A stretch of 64,000 bases of DNA from PHAA01 sp963665865 (lineage in GTDB: Bacteria > Bacillota > Syntrophomonadia > Syntrophomonadales > Syntrophomonadaceae): contig CAXXWF010000001.1 of the NCBI GenBank assembly GCA_963665865.2, forward strand, positions 434,001 to 498,000. The letters run 5' to 3'. Both the position numbers and the translations under genes were made by a program. Under the pieces are notes generated by a model. It saw nothing but the letters and a program-made list of their open reading frames with translations, was not told the DNA's origin and did not search any database. Of the stretch, positions 35,472 to 43,927 are shown one piece after another. Position 1 is the stretch's first letter. Each line of letters begins with the position of its first letter.

Positions 35472-35499
35472 GGAGCCTCATTCCACAAAATGAGGCTCC
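35472..35499 (-). terminator. 11-bp stem terminator
   Basis: Arms 35472-35482 and 35489-35499 pair perfectly and are followed on the minus strand by a T-rich tract. It can end transcripts from the sigma-factor operon to its right on that strand, before the ABC importer promoter region. Confidence 0.65.
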
Positions 35500-35509
35500 A
35501 CAATATAAG

Positions 35510-35655
35510 TTAACCACCCATGGCCGCAAGCCACAACCACCCATGAAATCTAACGGTAATGTCATCCTGAACGAAGTGAAGGATCTTATCGCCGAATATG
35601 GTATTCTCCGAAGGAGATCCTTCGTTGCACTCAGGATGACACGAACGTTATTTTC
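35510..35655. repeat. Dispersed palindromic repeat, copy 1 (gtcatcctgag family)
   Basis: Contains gtcatcctgaacgaagtgaa, then its approximate inverse gatccttcg...tcaggatgac, bounded on the left by ccatggccgcaagccacaac-type sequence. Its right end is an inverted match to 42476-42505. It has no coding potential. Confidence 0.8.
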
Positions 35656-35683
35656 GTATTAAATCCTGGTTCTTTTGCCGGTA

Positions 35684-36667
35684 TTACTTGACCTTCTTAA
35701 GAACGTAGTAGGCAGGTTGCATTCCCCTGAAAGTATAGTCCCCGCTCTTCCATTCAAAGAATAGATAGGTATCTCCCTTTAACTCTTTGATTTCATATTT
35801 GCTGGCAGTTTTATTGTGCATACTTAAGACTAACCCGTTGGTCCAGGTATAGAATCCTTCAGGAAATTTGTTTTCTGAATTATAAGCAGATAATACACCA
35901 TTTTCAGAAAACACGAGCTTGGTTAAAAATAGATCGCCTGGATAATAGGTAACCCCAGGTTCAAATTGGTCCATCGTTCTAACGCAGTCAACACTTTGCC
36001 ATTCACCAATTATTGCGGGATCGTTTACAAAAGGAAAGTCGATTTTATCCTCTGTTGAGGTTACTTTATAATTCGAATAATCCAGATTATCAACCTTCTT
36101 TAATACACAGTAATAGGGCTTCATATGCCAATACGTATAATCTCCACCCTTAAATTCAAAGAACAAGTAGGGCATACCGTCAATATCTTTGATCTCATAC
36201 ATACCGGCAGTTTTCTCCTGCTTGTTAATTATCAGGCCTTGAGTCCAGGTTAAGGCAATCGGTGCCAAGTTGCCATTACCATTATTGAAAGAACCCAGCG
36301 TTTCACCTTTGTTTAGAAATACCAATTCATTAAGGTCCAAATCAACCTGAGTGGTTTTATTGTCCGGGCTAAAATCATCAATATTTTTAACCAAATCAAC
36401 TGCTTGCCATTTGCCGATTACCTGCTGGTCACCAATAAAAGGATAATCGGTTTTATCTACAATGGCTGTAAACTTAAAACCTACCAGAGTTAAGAAGACC
36501 AGCGCTATCAAGGCCATACTGGGAATAGCTATTACTCTCCTTAAACCCAGGATTTTTCTGTTTCCATTTTTATACTTATTCCAAACCTGGTTAAAGGGAA
36601 TTGAGGGTACTTTTTGATCCAATTTCATTTTCATAATCTCTCCTATCTTGGAATTAGATTGTTCCAT
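35684..36667 (-). CDS. Membrane-anchored partner of the ECF sigma factor, with two lipocalin-like repeats
   Basis: 327 residues from MEQSNSKIG. A cytoplasmic segment (1-50) is followed by one helix (about 53-75) and an outer region with two repeats of about 120 residues: DYPFIGDQQVIGKWQAVD... ending YCVLKKV, and DFPFVNDPAIIGEWQSVD... ending YYVLKKV. The gene overlaps the sigma gene by 14 bases, and its GGGGAGG lies in the sigma gene. The single helix and pairing suggest an anti-sigma factor with an external sensor domain, but no classical zinc anti-sigma motif is seen. Confidence 0.7.
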   Translation of the reverse strand: MEQSNSKIGEIMKMKLDQKVPSIPFNQVWNKYKNGNRKILGLRRVIAIPSMALIALVFLTLVGFKFTAIVDKTDYPFIGDQQVIGKWQAVDLVKNIDDFSPDNKTTQVDLDLNELVFLNKGETLGSFNNGNGNLAPIALTWTQGLIINKQEKTAGMYEIKDIDGMPYLFFEFKGGDYTYWHMKPYYCVLKKVDNLDYSNYKVTSTEDKIDFPFVNDPAIIGEWQSVDCVRTMDQFEPGVTYYPGDLFLTKLVFSENGVLSAYNSENKFPEGFYTWTNGLVLSMHNKTASKYEIKELKGDTYLFFEWKSGDYTFRGMQPAYYVLKKVK

Positions 36668-37199
36668 ATAAATCCTCCCCTTCATTTGACATCATAATAT
36701 TGTTGGTGTGCAGTTGTTTGCCCAGGGAGTTTAAGGCAGCATTCAGCCGAGATTTGCAGGTGCCCAAGGGGATGCCTAAAGTGGTGGCTATCTCATTTAG
36801 CTTTAATCCCGAATAGTAATGCATAACAATTATTTCTTGACGCTTTTGAGTCAGCTTATTAATCTCTTTCCATAATTCCTGGTCTAGTTCGTTTTTCAGG
36901 ACTACATCCTCTACAAAATTATATCCTCCATTATCTGGTACTTCTTTAGTCAGAAAAAGCCACTTCTGTTTGCGAAGGGTTTTGCGAGTAATGTTTAAGG
37001 CAATTTTATAAATCCATGGCAATATGGGTTTGGCAGAATCATAGCTGTGATATTTTCGAAAAACTTGAATAAATGTATCCTGGGTGATATCGTCTGCCAA
37101 GGTAGGCGATTTGGTTAGAAACAATGCCGCTCTATATATTTGGTGGGAATGATCTCTAAAAATTGCTTCGGCCTGATCTAGAGTGATAATTTTGTTCAA
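36654..37199 (-). CDS. ECF-type RNA polymerase sigma factor
   Basis: 181 residues: region 2 with LTKSPTLADDITQDTFIQVF and YKIALNITRKTLRKQ, and region 4 with LNEIATTLGIPLGTCKSRLNAAL. It starts at TTG after AAAGGAGAAGG. Overlap with the downstream membrane protein gene indicates a sigma/anti-sigma pair. A possible self-controlled promoter lies at 37231-37258. Confidence 0.9.
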   Translation of the reverse strand: MNKIITLDQAEAIFRDHSHQIYRAALFLTKSPTLADDITQDTFIQVFRKYHSYDSAKPILPWIYKIALNITRKTLRKQKWLFLTKEVPDNGGYNFVEDVVLKNELDQELWKEINKLTQKRQEIIVMHYYSGLKLNEIATTLGIPLGTCKSRLNAALNSLGKQLHTNNIMMSNEGEDLYGTI

Positions 37200-37230
37200 T
37201 ATCCTTCTCCTTTCTTGCGATATCTGAGCT

Positions 37231-37258
37231 ATATATACCTAAAATGCCAAAAAGGTTC
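37231..37258 (-). promoter_or_regulatory. Candidate ECF-type promoter of the sigma operon
   Basis: The minus strand reads CGAACCTTTTT followed 16 bases later by a TATATA element. GAACC-type -35 boxes are common for ECF sigma factors, so autoregulation is plausible. Confidence 0.4.
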
Positions 37259-37389
37259 GGTATAGTATCAAAAATTATTTACATGGATTGTTTTAACAGA
37301 ATAGAGAGGCAGATACTTAAAATCCTACTTATAGTATAATATGGTAATAATGTAATTGGGAAATAATTAAGGGTAGGGGAGAGGGGCTG

Positions 37390-37725
37390 ATGTTGAAGGC
37401 AATAAGTTTTGGTGCCGCAGTTTTTTTGGTTCTGGCATTGGTAGCTGTCTTCGGAACTGATGCGGAATGGCTTATAAACTACGCTTTTTCAATGGGAATT
37501 GTTTGCTTGGTTCTAGCCATTGTGTTTGGTGGTGGTGGACTTCCCAACGGTATGGCACCGGGAACCCATATGCAAGGTCATGATACCAAGGAAGATAGGA
37601 GTAGGAGAAACCGTTGGTCGATCAACCTGTTATTAGTAGCCTTACCTAACTTACTGGGAGCGGTTTTAGTCTATATATATATCTGCACCGTTGACCCAAA
37701 ACTGATCCATAGTCCATCAGGCTAA
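37390..37725 (+). CDS. DUF5316-like small membrane protein
   Basis: 111 residues with helices at about 5-22, 28-48 and 78-98. The glycine-rich FGGGGLPNGMAPGTHMQGHD middle and RSRRNRW resemble DUF5316 proteins of Firmicutes. Unknown function. GGGAGAGGGG precedes the ATG. Confidence 0.55.
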   Translation: MLKAISFGAAVFLVLALVAVFGTDAEWLINYAFSMGIVCLVLAIVFGGGGLPNGMAPGTHMQGHDTKEDRSRRNRWSINLLLVALPNLLGAVLVYIYICTVDPKLIHSPSG

Positions 37726-37787
37726 CATTGCTGCCCTTGGATCTCTCTGCTGTTGCAAGAAGGTGACCATCATTTTTATTAGATACA

Positions 37788-37815
37788 TTAAGATTTTTAT
37801 TGTATTTCATCTTAA
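37788..37815 (+). promoter_or_regulatory. NsrR-like palindromic operator upstream of the Rrf2 gene
   Basis: TTAAGAT (37788-37794) and ATCTTAA (37809-37815) form perfect half-sites separated by 14 bases, closely similar to the AAGAT...ATCTT dyad of NsrR sites. It lies 67 bases ahead of the Rrf2-type gene. Confidence 0.6.
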
Positions 37816-37882
37816 AGAGTATTATTATATTAAATATATAGTGTATCAATATTATCCAGTTTAAGAATTGGGGTTGAGCTGA

Positions 37883-38308
37883 ATGCAAATCACACGTCAG
37901 ACCGAATATGCGATTAAGACCTTAATTGAATTAGGACTTGTTCCTTACGGTCAGCTGATTTCCAATAAGGTGATTTCGCAGCGCCATGAAATCCCAGAGG
38001 AATTCTTGCACAAGACTATTCAGATGCTCTCCCGAGCCGGGTTGGTGGTTACGCAGCGAGGAGTCCAGGGTGGGGTAAGACTGGGTCGACCATTGACTGA
38101 GATCACTATTGCCGATGTGATTGAAGCCATGGAGGGACCGGTAGCGATTAATGTATGCTTAAGCCCAGGATATCATTGTCCCAACATGGGGTTTTGTAAG
38201 GTTCGAGAAGTCCTGGCTAGTGCTCAGAATGCCATGGTGCAGGAGCTGAATAAAAAAAGTCTGGCTGATATTGTAGCCGCGGGAAAGGGGGAAATATCAG
38301 TAGTATAG
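37883..38308 (+). CDS. Rrf2-family transcriptional regulator (NsrR/IscR-like)
   Basis: 141 residues with the winged helix (ITRQTEYAIKTLIELG...EIPEEFLHKTIQMLSRAGLV...GGVRLGRP) and three Cys in CLSPGYHCPNMGFC near 92-105, the spacing used to bind an iron-sulfur cluster. Upstream of hcp, the natural role is sensing nitric oxide or redox stress and controlling hcp. It may also autoregulate through the palindrome upstream. IscR-like function is the alternative, but no isc genes are adjacent. Confidence 0.87.
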   Translation: MQITRQTEYAIKTLIELGLVPYGQLISNKVISQRHEIPEEFLHKTIQMLSRAGLVVTQRGVQGGVRLGRPLTEITIADVIEAMEGPVAINVCLSPGYHCPNMGFCKVREVLASAQNAMVQELNKKSLADIVAAGKGEISVV

Positions 38309-38397
38309 CCAAGATATTTTTTTATAACCTAAACAAGATAAATATAATCCACAATATCTAATAATATTTATTATAAAATTTGAAGGAGGATTTATTA

Positions 38398-39996
38398 ATG
38401 TTTTGCAATCAATGTGAACAAACTTCAAAGGGAATTGGATGTGCAACAGTTGGGGTATGCGGTAAGAAGCCGGAGGTAGCAGCTTTATTAGATTTGCTTA
38501 CCCAATCGATCAGTCAGCTCTCTGAGGTTGCCGGGCAGGCTCGCGCCAAAGGCATAGTTGATTCAGCCATTAACAGATTTACCAGTGATGCTCTTTTTGT
38601 AACTTTGACCAATGTAAACTTTGATCCGGCTGCTGTTGAAAAATATATAAACACTGCAGCCGAATATACCAAAGAACTTAGTATGCAAGCTGGTTTAACC
38701 GTTCCCGCCTTCAACCTCACTGACCTTAATGGACTTATAGAGCAGGGAGAAGTTTGCGGATACCCTGGCAGTAAGGAATCTGATCTGGATATTCGTTCCC
38801 TGCAAGAGATTCTGTTATATGGAGTAAGAGGTGTGGCAGCCTATGCTTATCATGCCGCTATTTTAGGGCAGGAAGATGATAATGTATATGCATTCATTCA
38901 TGAAGCCATGGCTAGCTTGATAGGGGAAGCCAAGCCGATGGAAGCATGGCTGGATATGGTTTTGAAATGCGGTGAAATCAACCTGCGAGCCATGGAAATC
39001 CTGGATGCAGGCAACACCACTACTTTTGGACATCCTGCGCCCACCGAGGTCAAACTTGGACATCTAAAAGGAAAGTGCATATTGGTGTCTGGTCATGATC
39101 TGAAGGATCTCAAAGACCTTCTGGAACAGACCGAAGGTAAAGGCATCAATGTATATACCCATGGAGAAATGCTGCCGGGCCACGGTTATCCAGAGTTAAA
39201 GAAATATGCTCACCTGGTTGGACATTATGGTACTGCCTGGCAGAATCAGAAGAAGGAATTTTCTGCTTTCCCGGGAGCGATTCTGATGACTACCAATTGT
39301 ATTCAAGCGCCTGAGGTAAGTTATGTGGACAGCATTTTCACTACCGGCGCCGTAGGTTGGCCGGGGTTAACCCATTTGAAAAATGGCGATTTTGCTGAGT
39401 TAATTGATAAAGCCTTAGTAATGCCAGGATTTGAAAGTGATGAGGATAAAGGTTCTGTTTTAACCGGATTTGCCCGCAATGCGGTTCTGGGCGTAGCAGG
39501 ACAGGTAGTCGAAGCAGTTAAGAGCGGAGCGATAAAAAGGTTTGTGCTGGTTGGTGGCTGTGACGGTGCCAAATCAGGGCGCAATTACTATTCTGAATTA
39601 GTTGACAAGCTGCCTGATGATACCATAGTTCTAACCCTGGCATGTGGCAAGTTCCGTTTCTTTGATCACAAACTTGGTGATATTGGAGGTATACCCAGAT
39701 TGCTCGATATCGGGCAGTGCAACGACGCTTACTCTGCTATACAGATAGCGGTGGCTTTGGCCAATGCTTTCGAATGTGGGGTTAACGATCTGCCGCTTTC
39801 TATGGTACTATCCTGGTATGAGCAAAAAGCAGTGTCCATTTTACTAAGTCTGCTCTATTTAGATATTAAGAATATTCGCTTGGGACCGAGTCTGCCAGCT
39901 TTTATATCCCCCAACGTGTTACAGGTACTGGTTGATAAATTTGGAATTAAACCAATAACCACAGTAGAAGAGGACCTGGCTGCTATTGTAGGCTAA
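38398..39996 (+). CDS. hcp: Hybrid-cluster protein (hydroxylamine reductase)
   Basis: 532 residues from ATG MFCNQCEQ after GAAGGAGG. The N-terminal Cys set CNQCEQTSKGIGCATVGVC (C-x2-C-x8-C-x5-C) is the class I pattern of strict anaerobes. Cluster ligands for the hybrid Fe-S-O cluster are spread through the C-terminal half (for example TTNC, GGCDG, LACGKFRF). Hcp reduces hydroxylamine and/or nitric oxide in the cytoplasm. It is followed within 23 bases by a cupin and then a ferredoxin gene, likely one operon, and is preceded by an Rrf2 regulator. Confidence 0.95.
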   Translation: MFCNQCEQTSKGIGCATVGVCGKKPEVAALLDLLTQSISQLSEVAGQARAKGIVDSAINRFTSDALFVTLTNVNFDPAAVEKYINTAAEYTKELSMQAGLTVPAFNLTDLNGLIEQGEVCGYPGSKESDLDIRSLQEILLYGVRGVAAYAYHAAILGQEDDNVYAFIHEAMASLIGEAKPMEAWLDMVLKCGEINLRAMEILDAGNTTTFGHPAPTEVKLGHLKGKCILVSGHDLKDLKDLLEQTEGKGINVYTHGEMLPGHGYPELKKYAHLVGHYGTAWQNQKKEFSAFPGAILMTTNCIQAPEVSYVDSIFTTGAVGWPGLTHLKNGDFAELIDKALVMPGFESDEDKGSVLTGFARNAVLGVAGQVVEAVKSGAIKRFVLVGGCDGAKSGRNYYSELVDKLPDDTIVLTLACGKFRFFDHKLGDIGGIPRLLDIGQCNDAYSAIQIAVALANAFECGVNDLPLSMVLSWYEQKAVSILLSLLYLDIKNIRLGPSLPAFISPNVLQVLVDKFGIKPITTVEEDLAAIVG

Positions 39997-40019
39997 GATT
40001 AAGTTAGGGGGCAACTTTA

Positions 40020-40367
40020 ATGGATAAGAACAGCACAATCCGGCTGAATGAACAATACCGGGGGTATACCATTAACCCCGCCAATTTTATAGACTACCAG
40101 GAGGGGTCAGTGGTGAGCAAAACTTTGCTACAGCAGCCCACTGGTACGGTTACACTTTTCGCCTTTGCGGAAGGACAGGGTTTGAGCGAACACAGTGCAC
40201 CGTTTGATGCTATGGTGGTCGTGCTGGATGGAAAGGCGGAGATTACTATAGCCGGAACGCCTAATGTGGTCAATGCCGGGGAAATGATAATAATGCCTGC
40301 TAATGAACCACATGCCTTGAAAGCTTTGGAAAAATACAGGATGTTGCTAATCATGATCAAATCATAA
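40020..40367 (+). CDS. Cupin-domain protein in the hcp operon
   Basis: 115 residues with cupin motif 1 HSAPFDAMVVVLDGKAEI (usually H-x-H replaced by a single His, S and A) and motif 2 VVNAGEMIIMPANEPHAL. GGGGG precedes the ATG, 23 bases after hcp. Small cupins of this type follow hcp in some anaerobes; the role is not known. Confidence 0.82.
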   Translation: MDKNSTIRLNEQYRGYTINPANFIDYQEGSVVSKTLLQQPTGTVTLFAFAEGQGLSEHSAPFDAMVVVLDGKAEITIAGTPNVVNAGEMIIMPANEPHALKALEKYRMLLIMIKS

Positions 40368-40433
40368 TTGAATATAGCCAGGAAGATCATCTGGAATAAC
40401 AAATGTTTAATGTCTAAAGGGGAGGTTTGAGCC

Positions 40434-40811
40434 ATGATTAAGAGAAGTATTATTAAGATCGACGAAGGGTTATGTAATGGGTGCGGAGCTTGTATTTCTC
40501 CTTGTGCCGAGGGGGCATTGGCATTGATAGATGGAAAGGCCAAAGTTATTCGGGATGAGCTATGCGATGGAGCCGGATTTTGCTTGGGAGTGTGTCCGCT
40601 GGGCGCACTGACATTGGAAATAAGGGAATCAGATTTGTTCTCAGAAAAGGCAGTTCAGGAAATTAAGGAAGCGACTGCGAAAACCTATATATCGCAGCAA
40701 TGCAGCTTTTGCAGTGCCTCGGAAGATGATGCCTATTTGCTGCCGATAAAGCATCAAGGTGATTCCCGGTGGGTTTGTACCCGATGTCTGCCCCAGCTGA
40801 TACATGGTTAA
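40434..40811 (+). CDS. Ferredoxin-like protein with C-terminal Cys pairs, hcp operon
   Basis: 125 residues. The first [4Fe-4S] motif CNGCGACISPC is complete. The second set, CDGAGFCLGVCP, lacks one of the usual Cys positions, so it may bind a cluster with an altered ligand or use other Cys. A C-terminal CSFC...CTRC pair is typical of a zinc ribbon. It is the likely electron donor to Hcp. GGGGAGG precedes the ATG, 67 bases after the cupin gene. Confidence 0.85.
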   Translation: MIKRSIIKIDEGLCNGCGACISPCAEGALALIDGKAKVIRDELCDGAGFCLGVCPLGALTLEIRESDLFSEKAVQEIKEATAKTYISQQCSFCSASEDDAYLLPIKHQGDSRWVCTRCLPQLIHG

Positions 40812-40959
40812 AAATATTGTTAATAAGAAAATAAACTCCAACTGATCTTTGAAAACCTAATAAACCTGCAAGGCCTAAAACAGAAAAAGAGCACAATAAA
40901 TTAAGGCCTTATAAATACTGCATCAGCCACAAGCTATAAATATTAGAGATTGTGGAGAG

Positions 40960-42206
40960 TTAGGCGGTTTTTGGTAGTTCAACCACCTCCAACCCTAACT
41001 TTTTGGCTTCAGCAATAATTTTTTTAATCTTGAATTTTTCTTGTTTAGTTCTCGCTACTTCAAAGGATGCTTCATCATAATCAGTTCCGGTTTTTAGCAT
41101 AGTATAGATAATAACAAGTAACTTTCTTGCTAAGGCGACAATAGCTCTTTTTCCACCCCGGCGTTGTTTTACCTTCCAATACCAGTTAGATAGGTAGGTA
41201 TTACGCATGCGGGTGATTGACCAGGCCACCTCACATAGTATTCTTTTTAGATAGGTATTCCCATGGAGTATGCGGGTGGACTTTTTTTTCCTGCGCTTTC
41301 ATTATTGCCAGGGCTTAACCCGGCCCAGGAACATATATGTTCGGCTGTTTTGAACTGAGCCATATCGATACCAATTTCAGCCAAAACAGCTGCAGCTGCC
41401 GTTTTACTTATTCCTGGAATTCCATCCAGTTGCTCAAGTTGACGGTGGTATTTTAAGAGTTCTTCATCAATTTTTTGCTCTATCAAATGGAGATGCTCCA
41501 GACTTTCATCCAATCGTTTAAGCAACATTTTAAGGAAATCTCTTTGCAGTCTATCCATGTTGCCATTGACTGCTTGCTTGATTTCATTCAACTTGGTTCT
41601 GGCTCTTTTTTTAACATATTGGTCAACTTCTTCAGGAGATATTTTACCAAACTCAGCAAGGTGGTCTATAATCCCTCTTCCCGATACTCCGAAAATATCG
41701 GTTAAGAAGGTAGATAGTTTGAAACCAGAGCTTTGCAGGTGTTTCTCAATACGGTTCTTTTGTGATGTTATTTCTTCTACGATACCCTTGCGGTATCTGG
41801 TCAAATCACGTAATCTCCGTATTGGTTGGGAAGGAATAAAACTTCCCTGTAGTAAACCGGCTCGAAGCAGGGTAGCAATCCATTCGGCATCTTTTACATC
41901 GGTTTTTCTGCCGGGGGCATTTTTCATATGCCGGGCATTGCATACCATCAATACTATGGTGCCGTCGAAAGCACTTTCAAGTGTATTGTAAACTGTTTGC
42001 CAGTATACTCCCGTGCTTTCCATTGCCACATGGCGGCAGTTTTCTTCTTCTAACCAGTTCTTGAGTTCCTCAAGACCGGAGAGAAGTGTTGAATATGTTC
42101 TAATGTTCTTCTCGGGGTTGTTACTGGTAGTGCCTTTCAGAAGGCAAGCCACTACAGTTTCCTTGTGGACATCAAGTCCACAACAGATTTCTAAAATGTC
42201 TTGCAT
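40960..42206 (-). pseudogene. IS110-family transposase, frameshifted at an A8 run
   Basis: From MQDILEICCGLDVHKETVVACL (start 42206, GGAGGG upstream) the DEDD RuvC-like domain runs to about 41280; the C-terminal Tnp20 domain (DGIPGISKTAAAAVLAEIG, CSWAGLSPGNNESAGKK) is present. At the run of eight A (minus strand, near 41282) the frame shifts; adding one A would restore KKKSTRILHGNTYLKRIL and the rest of the protein to the stop at 40960. So it is broken by one base, or is a sequencing error. Confidence 0.88.
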
Positions 42207-42370
42207 GGGGATTACCCTCCTTAAATTAGATTTCAGGGTTGATCGCCCGAGAACTAAGGAGTTTAATACGCGTGCTGTTCCCATATCTTTGGATATGGGG
42301 CAACAATTGGCTGTACTCAAAGGCAATCAGGTTAGGTTAGTAAACGAGGTTCTACCATCAAAGTAAATTC
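42207..42370 (-). ncRNA. Possible IS110 5' non-coding (bridge RNA) region
   Basis: IS110 elements carry a structured guide RNA in the leader of the transposase. Here the leader holds a stem CCCATATC (minus strand 42292-42299 with 42280-42287, loop CAAA) and no gene. The element ends are not resolved, so this is a low-confidence assignment. Confidence 0.3.
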
Positions 42371-42432
42371 AACCTTTGACCCTGATAATATAAATTTAGC
42401 AGAAAGTAATTCTTATGCAATCACCTCACTCA

Positions 42433-42648
42433 TTTTCATAGTTGGTTGTGGCCTACGGCCATGGGTGGTTAGTAAGAAAATAACGTTCGTGTCATCCTGA
42501 GTGCAATTTCGTGTCATTCTGAGTGTAACGAAGAATCTTCCCCACGGTGACGAGTAAGATCCTTCGCTAATACTCACGATGACACTAATCCCCTACTATG
42601 TCGCAATTTTCATAGGTAGTTATGGCAGACGGCCATGGGGGATTAGTT
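42433..42648. repeat. Dispersed palindromic repeat, copy 2, bounded by 42-base direct repeats
   Basis: The blocks 42433-42474 and 42607-42648 are imperfect direct copies (both contain ttttcatag and acggccatggg). Between them lie two gtcatcctgag-type units and an inverse match. Part of it is an inverted copy of the repeat at 35510-35655. Confidence 0.8.
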
Positions 42649-42757
42649 AAAAGGCAACTAAATATTGCTTGAAAAATCTGCCACCTCTATATGATAATTG
42701 GGTATAGTCATAGAGGTGGCATTATTACAATTATCAGGGAAGAAGGAGTACGGTAGT

Positions 42758-43399
42758 ATGGGAGTAGGAGCATTATTTATAACTGCGTTTGTAGTGGGGT
42801 TGTCAGGGGCTATGATACCCGGCCCATTCCTAACTGCTGCGATTGCCGAAAGCATTCGCCGTGGGTTCTGGGCTGGCCCATGGATGGTACTGGGTCATGC
42901 CATCCTGGAATTGGCCTTGGTACTGGCATTGTTGGGGGGAATGGCATCATTCCTGGTTAGAGACGATGTTACCCGTGTGGTTGCGCTTCTGGGTGGGGCA
43001 TTTCTCATTTTTATGGGATTTACTATGAGCCGGGATGCCCTGGAGGGAAGCATTTCAATGGATGATGCCATAAAGTCCTCCGGGCAGAGAAAGATTCGTC
43101 TTCATCCGGTAGCAGCAGGAATAACCTTCAGCCTGACCAACCCATCCTGGTATTTGTGGTGGGCTACGATAGGTCTGATTTACATAACTATGGCAATGAA
43201 AAGTGGCACGACAGGGCTGGTCTCCTTTTTCAGCGGACATATAACGGCTGATCTGGCCTGGTATTCACTGGTGTCCCTGGCTGTGACCGGCAGCCGGAAA
43301 TTCATCAGTCAGCGGGTATATAATTTTATTCTGGCGGCCTGTGGAATTTTCTTACTGGGGCTCGGGCTATATTTCATTTATACCGGAATTAGGCATTGA
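42758..43399 (+). CDS. LysE-type amino-acid/metabolite exporter
   Basis: 213 residues from the ATG of MGVGALF (GAAGGAG upstream; a longer frame from 42698 lacks a site). Six helices, and the signature GLSGAMIPGPFLTAAIAES near the start and SLTNPSWYLWWATIG. The LysE/RhtB fold exports amino acids or related compounds; the substrate is unknown. Alone between two repeat or mobile regions and the chaperone operon. Confidence 0.85.
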   Translation: MGVGALFITAFVVGLSGAMIPGPFLTAAIAESIRRGFWAGPWMVLGHAILELALVLALLGGMASFLVRDDVTRVVALLGGAFLIFMGFTMSRDALEGSISMDDAIKSSGQRKIRLHPVAAGITFSLTNPSWYLWWATIGLIYITMAMKSGTTGLVSFFSGHITADLAWYSLVSLAVTGSRKFISQRVYNFILAACGIFLLGLGLYFIYTGIRH

Positions 43400-43599
43400 T
43401 TAAAAGCTAGCAAAAAGAGGGACGCTAAGCAAGCAGGATGGTTTAGGTTTGTTAGATTTACCCCTGATTTTAGCCTAGTATAATCCTGGTCAGACAGGAA
43501 TAATCTACAAATACATTTATGAATAAATATATATAAAACTTGACAATCCTATTGATAGATTATATTCTTAATACAGGACATAGCAAAGGGGAAATAAAA

Positions 43600-43878
43600 G
43601 TGGTCGATGTATCTAATAACCAGCCTGTTTACAACATCAGTGTTGCAGCGGAATTGGTAGGTGTACATCCGCGCACCCTGAGAATATACGAAGAAACAGG
43701 CCTGATAATCCCGGCGCGAACCGAAGGGAATACCAGGCTTTTTTCAAATGCTGATATCGAGCTGTGTCTGCGCATCCGTTTTCTAATTCAGGAAATGGGA
43801 TTAAATCTTGCTGGGGTCAAACTGATTCTCATGGTGGAGGAGAGATTAAGCATACGCATTGAGGATTGGTGTAAATAG
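43600..43878 (+). CDS. MerR-family regulator (HspR-like) ahead of dnaK
   Basis: 92 residues from GTG 43600 after GGGG. The helix-turn-helix NISVAAELVGVHPRTLRIYEETGLI with GNTRLFSNADIELC is the HspR type. It is 49 bases upstream of dnaK. HspR represses dnaK/clpB operons in actinobacteria, so a similar role is likely; the known inverted HAIR sequence is not obvious here. Confidence 0.82.
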   Translation: MVDVSNNQPVYNISVAAELVGVHPRTLRIYEETGLIIPARTEGNTRLFSNADIELCLRIRFLIQEMGLNLAGVKLILMVEERLSIRIEDWCK

Positions 43879-43927
43879 GACCTGATAGAGGGAAAATTTT
43901 AAAACAATATTTTGGAGGTGTTTAGGA

